DNA of 34,843 nt from Emiliania huxleyi CCMP1516 (Eukaryota; Haptophyta; Isochrysidales; Noelaerhabdaceae), in the NCBI RefSeq assembly GCF_000372725.1, contig NW_005201277.1, positions 288,701 through 323,543 on the forward strand, written 5' to 3'. How positions within the stretch are numbered: position 1 is the stretch's first letter; each line of letters opens with the position of its first letter. This document shows positions 1 to 10,765 of the stretch, piece by piece. The notes below the pieces were generated by a model that worked only from the letters and a program-made list of their open reading frames with translations, ran no database searches and had not been told where the DNA came from. The position numbers and the translations under genes were made by a program.

Positions 1-2100
1 CAAAAGAGGTGGCTAAGGTTTCTCCATGGTCAACCCACGCTGTGTGGGCTCTCCTGCTTGCACACCGGTGTGTGCACACTTTTACGTGCGAAGTAAAAGT
101 GTGCGGCTCCCTGTGCTGCTTCAAACGCGGCCCTCTCCGCCCGGCGTGACAGGGCCACTGGTGTGGCTCGATCTTCATCTTAGGATGCTGCGCTGGCCTC
201 TGGCACACCCAGCAGCGCTCGCGTCGCAGCTACCACCGAGTGGCACTCCGAACAGCATCGCACACCAGCATGGGATCCCGGCGGGATCCGGTAAAAGTGT
301 GCACCCTCCCATAGGCTGTGTGTAGCAATGGCATACTGTGAGAGCACAGCTGCCCGTGCGCGTCGAGCTGCGCCGCGGCTGCAGCGGCATCGAAGCGCCA
401 GAAGGGCCATTTGAGGACCACAGAGGCTCGCCACCAGCGCACAGTTGATGACGCCCACGGGGATGGCATCGCGCACACCCGCACTACGCTCCGGTGGCGC
501 AGAGGGAGCTGGGCATGGCCTTTGCTGCTGCGCCTGCTGCGCCATCACCGCCACTGCCGAGGCTATGCTGCGCGTTGACACTCGCGCTGCCGATTGCTGC
601 CAATCGCGCGGCGTGAGAACAGCATCGCGGCCGCGCGAGCCGGCTTGTGCATATTGCACCGTGGCAGCGGGCTGCGTGCCAGCACCGCCGCGAGGCGTTT
701 GAGCACCGCGTGACGACGCGCGCAGGGCCCTCCCACCCTAGGGCAACCTTATCGGCCATCGGCGGCCCGGGATGAAGCATGATCGTGTCGCTGTCACGCC
801 GACGACAAGCCTCGCACACACACCCTAATATCGGGCAGCGATCAACTTTCGGATCTCGTCGGAGGACCCACGCTTTCACAGTCAGAGTCACGCAGCGCTC
901 TTTTGATTTCGCCTTTTCCTTTTCAGCAACCCAAACACACTACGACGGGCCGCCCAACACACTACGACGGGAAACCGTTGCATCCAGCAGCAGCGAGCGA
1001 GTGGCACACGCACACAGACCCCACGCACACTATGCGCGCCAAGCGCACCACCACCGACACACAGAAACGGATACCCCGCCGCACGGCTGAGTCGACGGGC
1101 AGTAGGCAGTGCGCCTCGACACCAGGCTGCGAGTGGCGCCGGCTCACATTCGCCACGGCCACCGCGCGCCCGCTCCACACACAACTTGCTGTCCGCTGGA
1201 CCCGGCGCGCTGGCACACCGCATGCGACACCGGCACACTGGCACACCGGCATCGTTCCTGCCGCACGCGCTGATCCGGCGAGCGCGCGAGCGCGGCACGG
1301 CGCGTCTGGACAACGGGCGCAAGCCGTAGCGCGCCGGCTCTGCCGGATGCACACCAATCACTTTGCAGCTGCAGCGCCGCGCCTCGAGAGGTGTTCAGTC
1401 CCGAACTGCGCGCCGAATACGGTGACGACGCGGGTCTGATGACCACCGGCCAGCACCCGTCCGGGCCGTGACTGCCTCCTCCCATCAGCAGCGCCGCGCG
1501 CCGCTCGTGCCGCGCGAGAAGGTGTTCAGTCAACGGCGGGCGCCTCGCCAGCACTGCCTGGCGCACCCGTCAAAATGTGCGCACACCTCGCCATCTCCGC
1601 CGCCTCCGAGGCCACCGGCGCCATGAGTGGTGTCTGCGCCGTCGCCGTGGGGGCCTTGGCCGGCTTGATTGGCCTCAAAGTCAGCTTTGCCGCCCCGCCG
1701 CGAGCGCCGAAAAAGCGTCAACCGCGCAACGGCGTGACGGAGAGAGAGCGACCGCGCTGCTTCTGCGAGCCGCTAGGAGCCGAGCCGATGTCTATCCGAA
1801 GCCGTCTGCCGCGCGCGTCGGTCGCGAAGGGCCCGCCGGGGATCAGTTTCCACTCCTCTGAGGCTGCCGATCACCTAAACTGCACCCCGTGTGTCGACGG
1901 GGCACTGGTGTGGAACCGGGCTCAAAAAAGCGGATTTGACCGTGCGGGTTTCTTTAGCTAGGTTGTTGCGGCGAGCAGGTGGGGCGCTTTGTCTACCTTG
2001 TACCTCTGGTTTTTCACATGTAGGGGTAGGACGTACACATACACACCCCCCGCGTCTCTCTCAAGTCGTCAACGGCCCGCGCGCCACTCGGCTGTCGGCT
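1..2100. other. No supportable gene
   Basis: No frame in this GC-rich stretch shows a recognisable domain, a convincing ATG context or periodic conservation. A short imperfect tandem copy of a block reading ACACACTACGACGGG lies near 935-972. An ATG-started plus frame at 1575-1961 begins with an Ala/Gly-rich hydrophobic run but has no other sign of being coding. I see nothing else; it probably includes the 3' flank of CNOT9 and intergenic DNA. Confidence 0.5.
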
Positions 2101-3485
2101 CTACTGCACGTGCTGCGTCGATTCTGTGATGTTGAAGAGCAGCTGCGTCAGCCACCGTTTGGTGGTGACGTCGTCCTTGAGGCAGGCGCTAAAGGTTGCG
2201 TCGCGCAGCACGTCCGGCAGGCACTGCCGCAGCGCCTCTCTCGCGCGCGGGTTGTCGGACAGCCGCAAGTAGCACCGCACGATGTGCTTGAGCAGCCGCG
2301 CCGAGGGCTGGTCGACGAGCGAGCCCACCAGGTTGCCTGCGGCGCGAGGGGGAGGGTAGGGTGGCAGCGTGGCGGCGGCAGTTCGGCGCGCAGCGGCAGC
2401 GCGGGACAAGGGAGGCGTGTGTCGCGGCGCGGGGACGTCGGGGCGGCGCGCGCCCAGGACAGTCGAGACGGCGTAGAATCGCTCTGCAGTCGCGCAGATG
2501 TAGGCGAGGCCCGTCTCGTCGAGTAGGATCTTTTGGACGATGAAGGTTGCCACCGTCTTTGAGAGCTCGGAGCCTGTGCGAATACGCCAGAGTCAAGGGG
2601 ATGCGGCACCGGTGCGGGAGGCAGCCGGCGTATGCGAGGGACACGAATACAGCGAATACGGCGGGAGGCAGGCCGGGTACATGTCCTCTCGAGCGACAGT
2701 CGGAGGACACATATCTGTGATTCAGCGTCTAGGGAGCCGCTCCGGTCTCCATGATGCGCAGGCAGAGCGGGATGATCTCTGTCGACAGGAGAAAGTTGAT
2801 GACGTCCGGGTCGTCCACCTGCGCACGCGCGGGGGGGGAGAGGGTCTCCTGCACGCTGGCGCGGTGGCGAGGGGCCTCTGACGCGGGGGCGCGGGGGAAT
2901 GATCCGCTTCTGGCGCGCGTGCGGCGCTTCTGGCGCTTCTGGCGCGCCAGCGGCGGCGGCGTGCGTGCGCGGCTGCGTGCGCGCCGCGGGGGAGAGACGC
3001 TAGGCGGCGGTGTGGCGCGCGGCTGCACGGCTGCGCCGAGGGCGCGCCTTGACGAGCGCGCCGATGACGCCCAGCGAGGTCAGGCGGAGGTACTCAAAGG
3101 GGCGCGTCTTGGAGATGGTGTTGAGGAAGGGGTAGAGGAAGAGCGGGATGTGCGCGTTCAGGAAGAGCGTCCGCGTCTCTGGGTGCGACGCGACGCACTG
3201 CAGCAGCGCCAGCGCGTTACAGACGCGATTCGAGGCCTGCGCGGTGAGCGACGGCGGCGACAGCAGCGGGTAGATGGCGACGATCTCCTGCAGCAGCGCC
3301 GAGATGGTGCCGAAGGAGTGCCACAGGATGGGCGCCAGGTCGATGAAGGTCTCCCGCCGCTTGCTCAGCTCGAGCAGCGCCGCCTCGCGCTGCTCTGGGT
3401 TGGTCAGCTCGAGCACGAGGTGGAAGATCTTCTCAGCCTCGTCTTCTGGGCGCGTGTGGTCAGGGCGCTGCGCAGGGTCAAGCAT
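2101..3485 (-). CDS. CNOT9: CCR4-NOT complex subunit 9 (CNOT9/RCD1/CAF40)
   Basis: Encodes the armadillo-like scaffold subunit of the CCR4-NOT deadenylase, which recruits GW182/Roquin-type partners during mRNA decay. Four exons can be placed by frame: 3485-3048, 2818-2743, 2573-2454 and 2336-2101, giving 289 residues, close to the usual ~300. Characteristic blocks are visible in order: [114 protein letters not shown] and [10 protein letters not shown]. The ATG at 3485 is the only in-frame one that fits; the frame is open further upstream only from a TTG. Introns 1 and 3 start with GC. Intron 2 needs either a GA donor (2742) with the full SELSK block, or a GC donor (2740) with acceptor at 2566 and loss of two residues. 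Identity is very secure; junction 2 is not. Confidence 0.96.
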
Positions 3486-3685
3486 GCACTCTGTGGAAGG
3501 TGTTTGTTCGCGACGCGGGGCAATGCTGGTCTGCCGGCGCTGCAGCGCAAACAAAAAAAGAAATATGTGTGAACTCCCAGTCCCAGTAAGGACCTACATC
3601 AGAAAGGCGGGCACTCTCTTGTCACCTTCGCCGAGCTCTCGCTGCGCAGCGGCGCGACCCGCGGTTCGCTGTGTCCGAAGAGGCT

Positions 3686-4988
3686 ATGCTCCTACCGCTG
3701 CTGCCCGTGCTCGGCCTCGCACGCACCTCCGCGCCCGCGGCGCTGTCCGCCGCCATCGACGCCGCGTGCGCGCTGCCAGAGGTGGAGCGGCCAGACGCCA
3801 TCGCGTCGGCGCTCTCCTCGCTCCACTTCTTCGGCGCCGCGTCGCCGCCGCTCTCCCGCCGCGAGCTGAGCTTCGACGAGCTCGAGCAGCTCACCGGCCG
3901 GCCGCGCGCCTCCTTTGCGCCCGCGTCGCGCTCGCGCCCGCGCCCCGCCTCGCGGCCGGCCTCGCTCAGCATGGCGGCGACCGTGGTGGGCGTGCAGGGG
4001 CTGCTCGCGGAGGCGTGCCTCTCCCAGGGTGCGCCGGGCGGGCCCGTCGGTCCGATCGCCACGCTCCGCACGCTCGAGTGGTGGCAGCTGCCGGCGGTGC
4101 TGCTCGCCACCGCCGGCGGCGCTGTGCTGCTGGTGGCGGTCGTGGATGTGGGCCTGCTTGGCGGCGCTCTGCTGCGGACGCTGTCGCGGGCGGTGAGCCC
4201 CGAGGCGGAGGCTCGCTTCGCGCGCCACGAGGCGGGCCACTTCCTCACCGCCCTTCTGCTCGGGTGTGCGGTGGAGGCGGTCGAGGCGTCGCCCATGTCT
4301 GCGCTCGCCAACCGGCGGCTGCGCGGCTCTCCCGGGGTGGTCGTCCACGCGGCGGCGAGATGCGGAGCCGAGAAGCAGCCGAGATGCAGCCGAGATGCCA
4401 AGCCGAGAAGCAGCCGAGAAGCAGCCGAGATGCGAAGCCGAGAAGCAGCCGAGGTGCAGCCGAGATGCGGAGCCGAGAAGCAGCCGAGATGCAGCCGAGA
4501 TGCCAAGCCGAGAAGCAGCCGAGGTGCAGCCGAGATGCGAAGCCGAGAAGCAGCCGAGGTGCAGCCGAGATGCGAAGCCGAGAAGCAGCCGAGGTGCAGC
4601 CGAGTTGGAAGCCGAGATGCAGCCGAGATGCAGCCGAGATGCAGCCGAGATGCCCGTTTGGTCGCCCGCTCCCAGGCGCTCGATGCGGCGGCGGAGGGGC
4701 GCGGCGCCCCGGCGGCGGATGTGGACGCGGCGAGCCTCGTGCGAACTGATCTCCCCATATCTCCCCATATCTCCCCATATCTCCCCATATCTCCCCATAT
4801 CTCCGCATATCTCCCCATATCTCCGCATATCTCCCCATATCTCCCCGTATCTCCCCAGGCGAGCATCGTGCTGATGGGCGGGATCGCCGCGGAGGCGCTC
4901 GCGTTCCGCTCCGCCGAGGGAGGCGCGTCGGACGAGCGAGACCTGCGGCTGCTGCTGGAGGCGCAGGAGGGGCGGGCGGGGCGGGACG

Positions 4989-5063
<75 letters not shown>

Positions 5064-5398
5064 CGGCGGGTGGGGAGGGCGAGGCGGGCGGGAAGGAGGA
5101 GCTGCGGCTGGCGCCGGCGGCGCACGCGCGCTGGGCGGCCGCCAACGCAGCGCTGCTGCTGCGCGCGCACGCGCCCGCCCTCGCCGCGCTCGAGGAGAGG
5201 CTACGCGCCGGCGCGACGGTGGGCGAGTGCGCAGTCAGCCTGTCGGAGCACATCCCCCCGCCGCCTTGCGCCGAGCCGAGCGAGCAGGCGTGGCCGCGCA
5301 GCGCTGCCGCGTTCCCCGAGAGGAGGGAGACGACACTCGAATTGCGCCGAGGCGTGGCTAGGCGAGCCGGCATTGGGTTCGGGAGACGGGAGCGGTGA
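3686..5398 (+). CDS. FtsH-like (M41-type) membrane protein lacking AAA domain, plastid/cyanobacterial type
   Basis: A hydrophobic N-terminus begins at the ATG at 3686 and could be a targeting signal. A membrane segment (about residues 132-163, WWQLPAVLL onward) is followed by an intact zinc-site motif HEAGHF at residues 181-186. The block SIVLMGGIAAEALAFRSAEGG and a C-terminal HARWAAANAALLLRAH / GATVGECAVSLSEHI section match the small M41-related proteins of cyanobacteria and plastids that have no ATPase domain. Likely exons are 3686-4351, 4676-4729 and 4859-5398 (about 419 residues). The spacers are a minisatellite and an ATCTCCCCAT array, and the family alignment jumps cleanly across them. 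Both spacers are multiples of three and stop-free, so an unspliced read also stays open. Exon 3 carries a Gly-Glu-Gly run. Peptidase activity is not shown; a scaffold role is possible. Confidence 0.8.
4356..4653 (+). repeat. Minisatellite filling M41-gene intron 1
   Basis: About 26 head-to-tail units of 11-12 bp, variants of CAGCCGAGATG and CAAGCCGAGAAG. On the minus strand the unit reads ATCTCGGCTGC, sharing the ATCTC core with other intronic arrays in this window. It keeps all three plus frames and the antisense frames open, which creates large false ORFs on both strands. Confidence 0.93.
4749..4857 (+). repeat. Decamer array (ATCTCCCCAT)n forming M41-gene intron 2
   Basis: About 11 near-perfect 10-bp units ending in a pyrimidine-rich CTCCCCAG acceptor. 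A 14-bp direct repeat, GGCGAGCnTCGTGC with one mismatch, lies at 4729-4742 and again at 4858-4871, covering the donor and acceptor. A GC donor at 4730 and AG at 4857-4858 remove exactly one repeat period (129 bp). Confidence 0.9.
4994..5064 (+). repeat. Exonic 9-bp repeat coding Gly-Glu-Gly
   Basis: About eight tandem copies of GGCGAGGGC in exon 3 of the M41-like gene, coding a flexible Gly/Glu linker between the MGGIAAE block and the C-terminal helical part. The 9-bp period keeps frame. Confidence 0.9.
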
Positions 5399-5872
5399 AC
5401 GGGCCGTGGAATCCGAGCCGCGAGCGTGCACCGTGGTGCGGATTTTTGGACCTCGTGTGAGCGAGGACGCCACGCTGCGCTTTTGAGAGAGCGGTTTGAT
5501 GATTGATCCGCATCGCCGGCGTGGGCGTGCGGCGCGAGCCGCGAGGCGGCAGGCGCGAGCGGCGTCCGCCTCCGTCCGGCCTCTCTACTCTCCTCCGTCG
5601 TCGGAATGCCCACAAGTTATCAAATGTGTCGTAAAAACCAAAACGGTGTGTTTCACATGGTGGCGAAGAAACGACCATCACTCCCCGGACAACTAAGGCG
5701 AAGAGCGACCATCGCATTTACACAATCACAGACGAACGCTGTGTGCGTCCCGCTGTGCCAGCAAGCCCGCGCGAGTCACGACTCTCGTGGGCCAGCACGA
5801 TAGGCGCGAAAATAGTCATGCCGAGTGTCGGGCCCTTAGCCGGGCCCCCCTAGCCGCCGGAGGCGGCGCGCC
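5399..5872. other. Intergenic between convergent genes
   Basis: The 3' ends of the plus-strand M41-like gene and the minus-strand MYB gene face each other here. No coding pattern or RNA gene is seen. Confidence 0.6.
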
Positions 5873-7937
5873 TCAGTTGACGTCGGCGTTGAAGTCGTGC
5901 GCAAACAGCACCTCGGCAGACTCCTTGCAGAGCATCGAGAACATGGCGAGCTGGTCGGCCGCCTTGTCCTCGTCGTCCTCCTCGCGCGGCGACTGCGGCG
6001 GCGGCGCCTCCTTCTCGGCGACGCCGCCGAAGATGGCGCCCGGCACGTACAGCTGTAGCAGGGACAGCGGGTCGTCGTCGACCTCGAGGCTCACGCTCAC
6101 CGACGTCTCGCCTCCGTCGCTGGCGGAGTCCATGATGCCCGACTCGATGCCCGTCTCCATCTCGATCTGCATGGCGCCCTCGTCGTCGTCGACGCCCTCC
6201 CCCTCCTCCTCCTTGGTGAAGAGCGTCTTCACGGGCGCGTCCCCGAGGTCGGGGCTCGCGCTCCGCACGCGAGACTTGCGCGACGAGCCCGAGCCGGTCG
6301 CTCGTCGCTGCTGGTGCCGCGGCTTGCTCTGCTGCTTCGCCGCCTGCTGCTCGTGGCGGCGCTGCGCGCGCGCCGCCTCCTCGAGCCGGCGCTTGTCGTT
6401 TATGCGCCGGTTGATGGCCTGCAGCTGCTGCGCGATGGTCTGCGGCGGGTCGTGCTTGGGCGGGCTCGGCGCCGGCGCCGCGCCGACCGGCACGTCGTTA
6501 GAGGCGGCGGCGACGGCGGCGGCGGCGGCGGCGGCCGCCGCCTCGGGCTGCGCCGCGACCCGCGCCGCGACGACGGCGGCCGCGACGGCGCCAGCGGGCG
6601 ACGCCTGCGCCGTCGCCTGCGCCTGCGCCGCGGTCAGCACGGCCCTCGCCTGCGCCGCCGCGTGCGGGGCGAGCAGGACCGAGTGCGTCCGCGGCTCGGA
6701 GGTGGAGGCCTGCTCGATGCGCGAGCGCAGGCTCTTGGGCGTCAGCTTAGCAATCACTTTGAAGCCGCCCGACGTGCGCGACGGCGCCACCGTGTTGACC
6801 GCTGGCCGCGTCGGGCGGCGCTGCTGCGCGGGCGACTCGTACTTGTCGGTGGCGCACGGCGACTTTGCGAGGTCGAGCAGCGCCTTCTCGGGCGAGAAGG
6901 GGTGCTCGCGGCTGCTGGAGCGCGCCGGCACGGGGGAGGAGCACGCCCCCACGGCCTGGCGCTTGGGGAGCGGCGAGGTGCACCGGTCCGCCTCCGTCGG
7001 GCTGCTGCTGGCGCCGTCGTGGCTGGCGCCGTCCTGCCACCGCGCCATCTCTGGGTGCGGCCGGCGCAGGCTCCCGCCCCGAGCCGCGCGGCGCTCCTCG
7101 GCGGAGGGGTCGTACTGCGGGCGCAGGGGCTCGCGGAAGGGCGACTCCATCAGCGTCTTGAGAAAGTCGCCGCCGACGCCGTCCGCGTACTCGTCGAGCA
7201 CCTCGGCGTAGTCGTCGAGCGCGGGGCCGGCCGCGGGCGCGACGGCCTGCTTGCTGCGGCGCGGCTTGGGCGCGGAGAGGGCGCCCGTGAGGCCGCCGCG
7301 GGCCATCTCGGCCCGCCGCTTGACCGACGAGTTCCAGTGGTTCTTGATGGCGTTGTCGGTCCTGCCCGGCAGGCGCTTTGCAATCTCGGCCCACTTGTTG
7401 CCGAGCTCCAGGTGGGCCTGCATGATGATCTGGTCCTCCTCCTCGGTCCACGCATTCTTGGAGATGGTGGGGTTGAGGTGGTTGTGCCACCGCTCGCGGC
7501 ACTGCGGCGAGGGGGGGGGGGGGGGGGGGTGGTGGAGCGAAACGGGCGGGGAAACGTGGCAGCGGCATTTGCGCGCCTGCTTGCCGATGCGGCCGGGGAG
7601 CTTCGCGGCGATGGCGGACCAGCGCTTGGCGCCCTGCTCGGCGACGAGGGAGCGCAGCATCGCGTCCTCGGGATCCGACCACGGCCCCTTGACGATGAGG
7701 CCGTCCTGCTCGTTGTCGTCGCAGTCCTCTTTGATCGAGTCGTCGTCGAGCTCGAGCGAGGGCGTGCGGCGCGGGTCGATGGGCACGGGCGCCGCCGGAG
7801 CGGGGCGCTTGCGCGGCCGCGACTTGCTCGCCTTCTTGGGCGGCGCGAGGTCGGGCGAGAGGGCGTCAAAGTCGAGCGCTCCCTCGAGGCTGTCGTCGGG
7901 ATCCGAGCGCGCCGCCTTGGCGGGCCGGCTGGAGGAC
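5873..7937 (-). CDS. R2R3-type MYB transcription factor (5' end unresolved)
   Basis: Carries two adjacent MYB repeats closest to R2 and R3 of animal/plant c-MYB-like proteins (about 7695-7310). R2 starts [13 protein letters not shown] and has all three spaced Trp; R3 reads [20 protein letters not shown] then [21 protein letters not shown] 75-bp GC-AG intron (7576-7502) splits R2 between GRIGKQ and CRERWHNHL. After the repeats come basic, Ala-rich and low-complexity regions, a probable coiled coil ([20 protein letters not shown]) and an acidic C-terminus ending at the TGA at 5873-5875. Upstream of R2 an acidic/basic leader (SDPDDSLEG to DDNEQDG) follows a likely acceptor at 7938-7939. Further 5' exons between about 8000 and 8500 cannot be fixed; the long frame there starts at GTG. 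No R1 repeat is visible. Nuclear DNA-binding regulator by family. Confidence 0.9.
7511..7529 (+). repeat. G19 run inside the MYB intron
   Basis: An uninterrupted run of 19 G on the plus strand (poly-C tract just before the acceptor on the coding strand) in the 75-bp intron at 7502-7576. It may act as the polypyrimidine tract. Confidence 0.95.
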
Positions 7938-9198
7938 CTGAACGGCGGGCGAGGGGAGCGAGGTGAGTGGGCGGCGGCGGAGCGGAGGAGGGTTGCGGGC
8001 GTGGGGCACGGGCGGCTCTCGCGCGGCGCGGGCGAGGGGAGCGGCGGCGGGCGGCTGCAGAGGTGGGTCAGAGGCGAGACGCTCTCGGCTCGGCGCTGAG
8101 AAGCGGGGTCGCACCCGGCGGAGCGCGGCGGCGGGCTCCTGCAGAGAGGCACAGAGGCGGTGAGTAGGGAGCTCCTGGGCGGGGTGAGGGGCCGCGCGAG
8201 GGGCCGCGCGCGCAGGGCTCGCGTCGGCGGCTCGCGCACAGGCGCAGGGCGCGATGCAGCTGCGCGCTGGGGGTCAGGGGGGGCGGCGCGGCCCAGGAGC
8301 GCGGAGCAGTGCTCGAGGAGGGGCGAGCGCACTTGGGAACAGCGGCCGCGCGCGTCCTCGAGCGCGTCATCGTCCGCGCGAGACGAGAGAACCTCCACCG
8401 GTGGAACGCCTGGCGGGAGCTTCTTCGCGCTCTGCTTTCAAAAAAGAATTCATCGCCGGCCCCTTGCGCCTGTAAGCTGTATCCAGGCTTCTGGCAACCC
8501 AGACAGAGGGAAACCAGAGGGCCCCCAGAACTTTGTAGCGGGTGTTTGGTGCTCCATTCTGGGCAACTCTCGATCGAGTTTCCCTGAGCAACTTTGGTAG
8601 GAGAGAGCTGGTCTGGTGCAAAATCTTGCACAAATCGAACAAAAACCAGGCCCCAAATTACGTGTGAGTGTTAGAGTTGTTTGGTATTGCTAAAAATCTC
8701 TCTCTCAAATCGAGCAAAATATCCGGATATTTCCAGGAATCCTCGGGGTTTTGCCGATTTGGCTGATTTTGGGACCAACCGCAACCCCAGCCTCAGACTG
8801 GGCTCAGAGCCCGGAATTTGACGATTTGCGCGGATCACACCGATCTCATCCACAGGCTCAGGCCAGGCCAAGGAGGCCCACGCGTGAGTGGGAGGTACGG
8901 TACCCTGCGATCTGACGTTCTGGTCCGCCCAGCCCGGGCCCCTGTCCGTGTCGCGATGTCGACCGTCGTCAGAAAACCGAGCAGAAAACACCCCTGCGTG
9001 GATCGCGTTACACCAATGGCAAAAACCAAAATGCTACACAACAACAAGAATAACCAACCCAATGCTCGCACCAACGCGGCCAAAGCATAGATAGCAACCT
9101 CGAGAACCTCGAGCGAGAACACCCTCCCTCAGCCGGCGCGCTGCAACGCTGCCCTCGCTGCGGGGGCTAGATCCATTTCAGGACAGTTCATGATACGA
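7938..9198. other. MYB 5' region and intergenic DNA
   Basis: Between 7938 and about 8500 the minus strand shows several CTCTGCAG-type acceptor-like sites and candidate ATGs (for example at 8453), but no combination is compelling. From about 8500 to 9198 base composition drops and no coding pattern is recognisable. Confidence 0.4.
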
Positions 9199-9206
9199 TA
9201 TAAAAA
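9199..9206 (+). promoter_or_regulatory. Candidate TATA box
   Basis: TATAAAAA in otherwise GC-rich DNA, about 460 bp upstream of the first plausible golgin ATG (9662). It is a motif match only, with no transcript evidence. Confidence 0.3.
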
Positions 9207-9661
9207 CATTCCCTCGCCGCCCCAGCCCGTCCAGGAGCCCGAAACTCAGCCACCAAAGGAAGAAAGAATTTTACAAACAAAGAAAGAAAACAGACAACGA
9301 TAGGGAGGGATGTCACCTAGTCCCTAAGAAAGAATCTTAAGAAAACAGACAACCCAAACGAGGGATGGGACGAGGACAGGGTCCCCACCTGCACGAGCAG
9401 GATTTTGGAAGGATGATCAGGGACACAGGGGAACGGGAGTGGGGAGCTCATCGCGACACGGAGGCACCCACACCTAGTCCCTAGTCCCGGCTCCAGTCGG
9501 GCACTTTTCTTTTTTTGTTCTGCTAGAATTTTTTTGTCGTTAGGGCGGAGGCGGCGGCGGAGGCGGCGGAGGCGGCGGCGGAGGCGGCGGAGGCGCGTGC
9601 CGGGGCGGCGGCGGCGGAGGCGGCGGCGGCGCGGGCGGCGGCGGCGGCGAGCGAGGCGGCG

Positions 9662-10706
9662 ATGGCGGAGCTCTCCGAAGAAGCTGCCGCGCGCAGGCAG
9701 GCACGGAGAAGCCGGCGGGAAGGGGGAGGGGGAGGGGGAGGAGCGGGTGGAGGAGCGGCTCGCTCGCGCCGCCGCCGCGGCGCGCGAGGGCGAGAGGGCG
9801 GGAGGGGTGGCTGACCGGGCCCGTCCATGACGCGTCTTGGACCAGTCCCCGCAACACGAGGCGATGGAGGAGCAGCTGGCGGCGGTGCAGGCCGAGCTCT
9901 ACGCGACGCAGGCGCCGCAGTTCCTTGTCCCCCCTCACTCGCTCGCTCGCTCACTCCTTCAAGTCCGCACACAGAGTTCGAAACACAAGACTGCGGGAGA
10001 GCGTGTGTCGTGAGCAGTCGATGTGTCCCTGATTAATAGTTAATTATTAGTTAATTAGTGAATTAATTCGCAGTCCGAGTGTCCCGGCGCGACGCAGGCG
10101 GAGCTGGCGGCGCGCGAGGAGGCCGAGGCGGCGGCGGTGGCTGCGGTCGAGAGGGAGGCGGAGCGGCTTCGCGGCGTCGCGGCGGCGGCGGAGGCGGATG
10201 GCGATTGGTCTGCCGGGGCGACATGTCCAAGCCACTTCCCCGACGCGTCCCCGGCACGTCCCCGTGTAGGCCGCCCGCGACGAGCTCTTCGAGGAGGCGA
10301 GCGCGCTGCAGCGCGAGGCGGCGGCACAGCGGAGGGGAGGCGGGACTGCGGGGCCTCGCCTCGGAACCTTCTCGCAACGTTCCCTGCAGGCGGCGGCGCA
10401 GCGCGAAGCGGCCAAGGCGCGTGACGCGGCGCTGGCGCGCGCGGGGGAGGAGGCGGCCGCCGCCACCGCCGCCGCGGCGACGCGGTGGTGCGGGCAGCAG
10501 GGGAGGCTGTACTCGTAGGCCGCGTAGCTGCTGGCTGATGTTGCGCGCCTCAGGAGAGACGGGTGCGGGGGTCGCGCCGCCATGTCTCCCCGCGCCTCCT
10601 GTTGAAGTCTTCTCGGAACCTTCCCGCAGGAGAGCAGTGCCGCCGCAGGGCTCGCCGGGCGGTGCGCTGGCGGTGCGGGCAGCGCTCGGGGGAGACGTGG
10701 GCGGCG

Positions 10707-10765
<59 letters not shown>

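Noticed and set aside
1575..1961. Plus 128-codon frame with ATG and a hydrophobic start
   Set aside because: Nothing beyond the first 40 codons looks like protein; there is no neighbour or promoter support.
4349..4690. Flank repeat around M41 intron 1
   Set aside because: Only GATGCGG-type 7-8-bp matches in low-complexity GCG sequence; not aligned to the splice sites.
3622..5613. 663-codon antisense frame through the M41 gene (and other long antisense frames here)
   Set aside because: It is open only because the minisatellite and the GC-rich composition lack stops; the protein is Ser/Arg/Ala low complexity with no family signal.
8835..9122. Minus-strand hydrophobic 95-codon frame
   Set aside because: It starts at GTG, has no homology I recognise, and later residues are random-looking.
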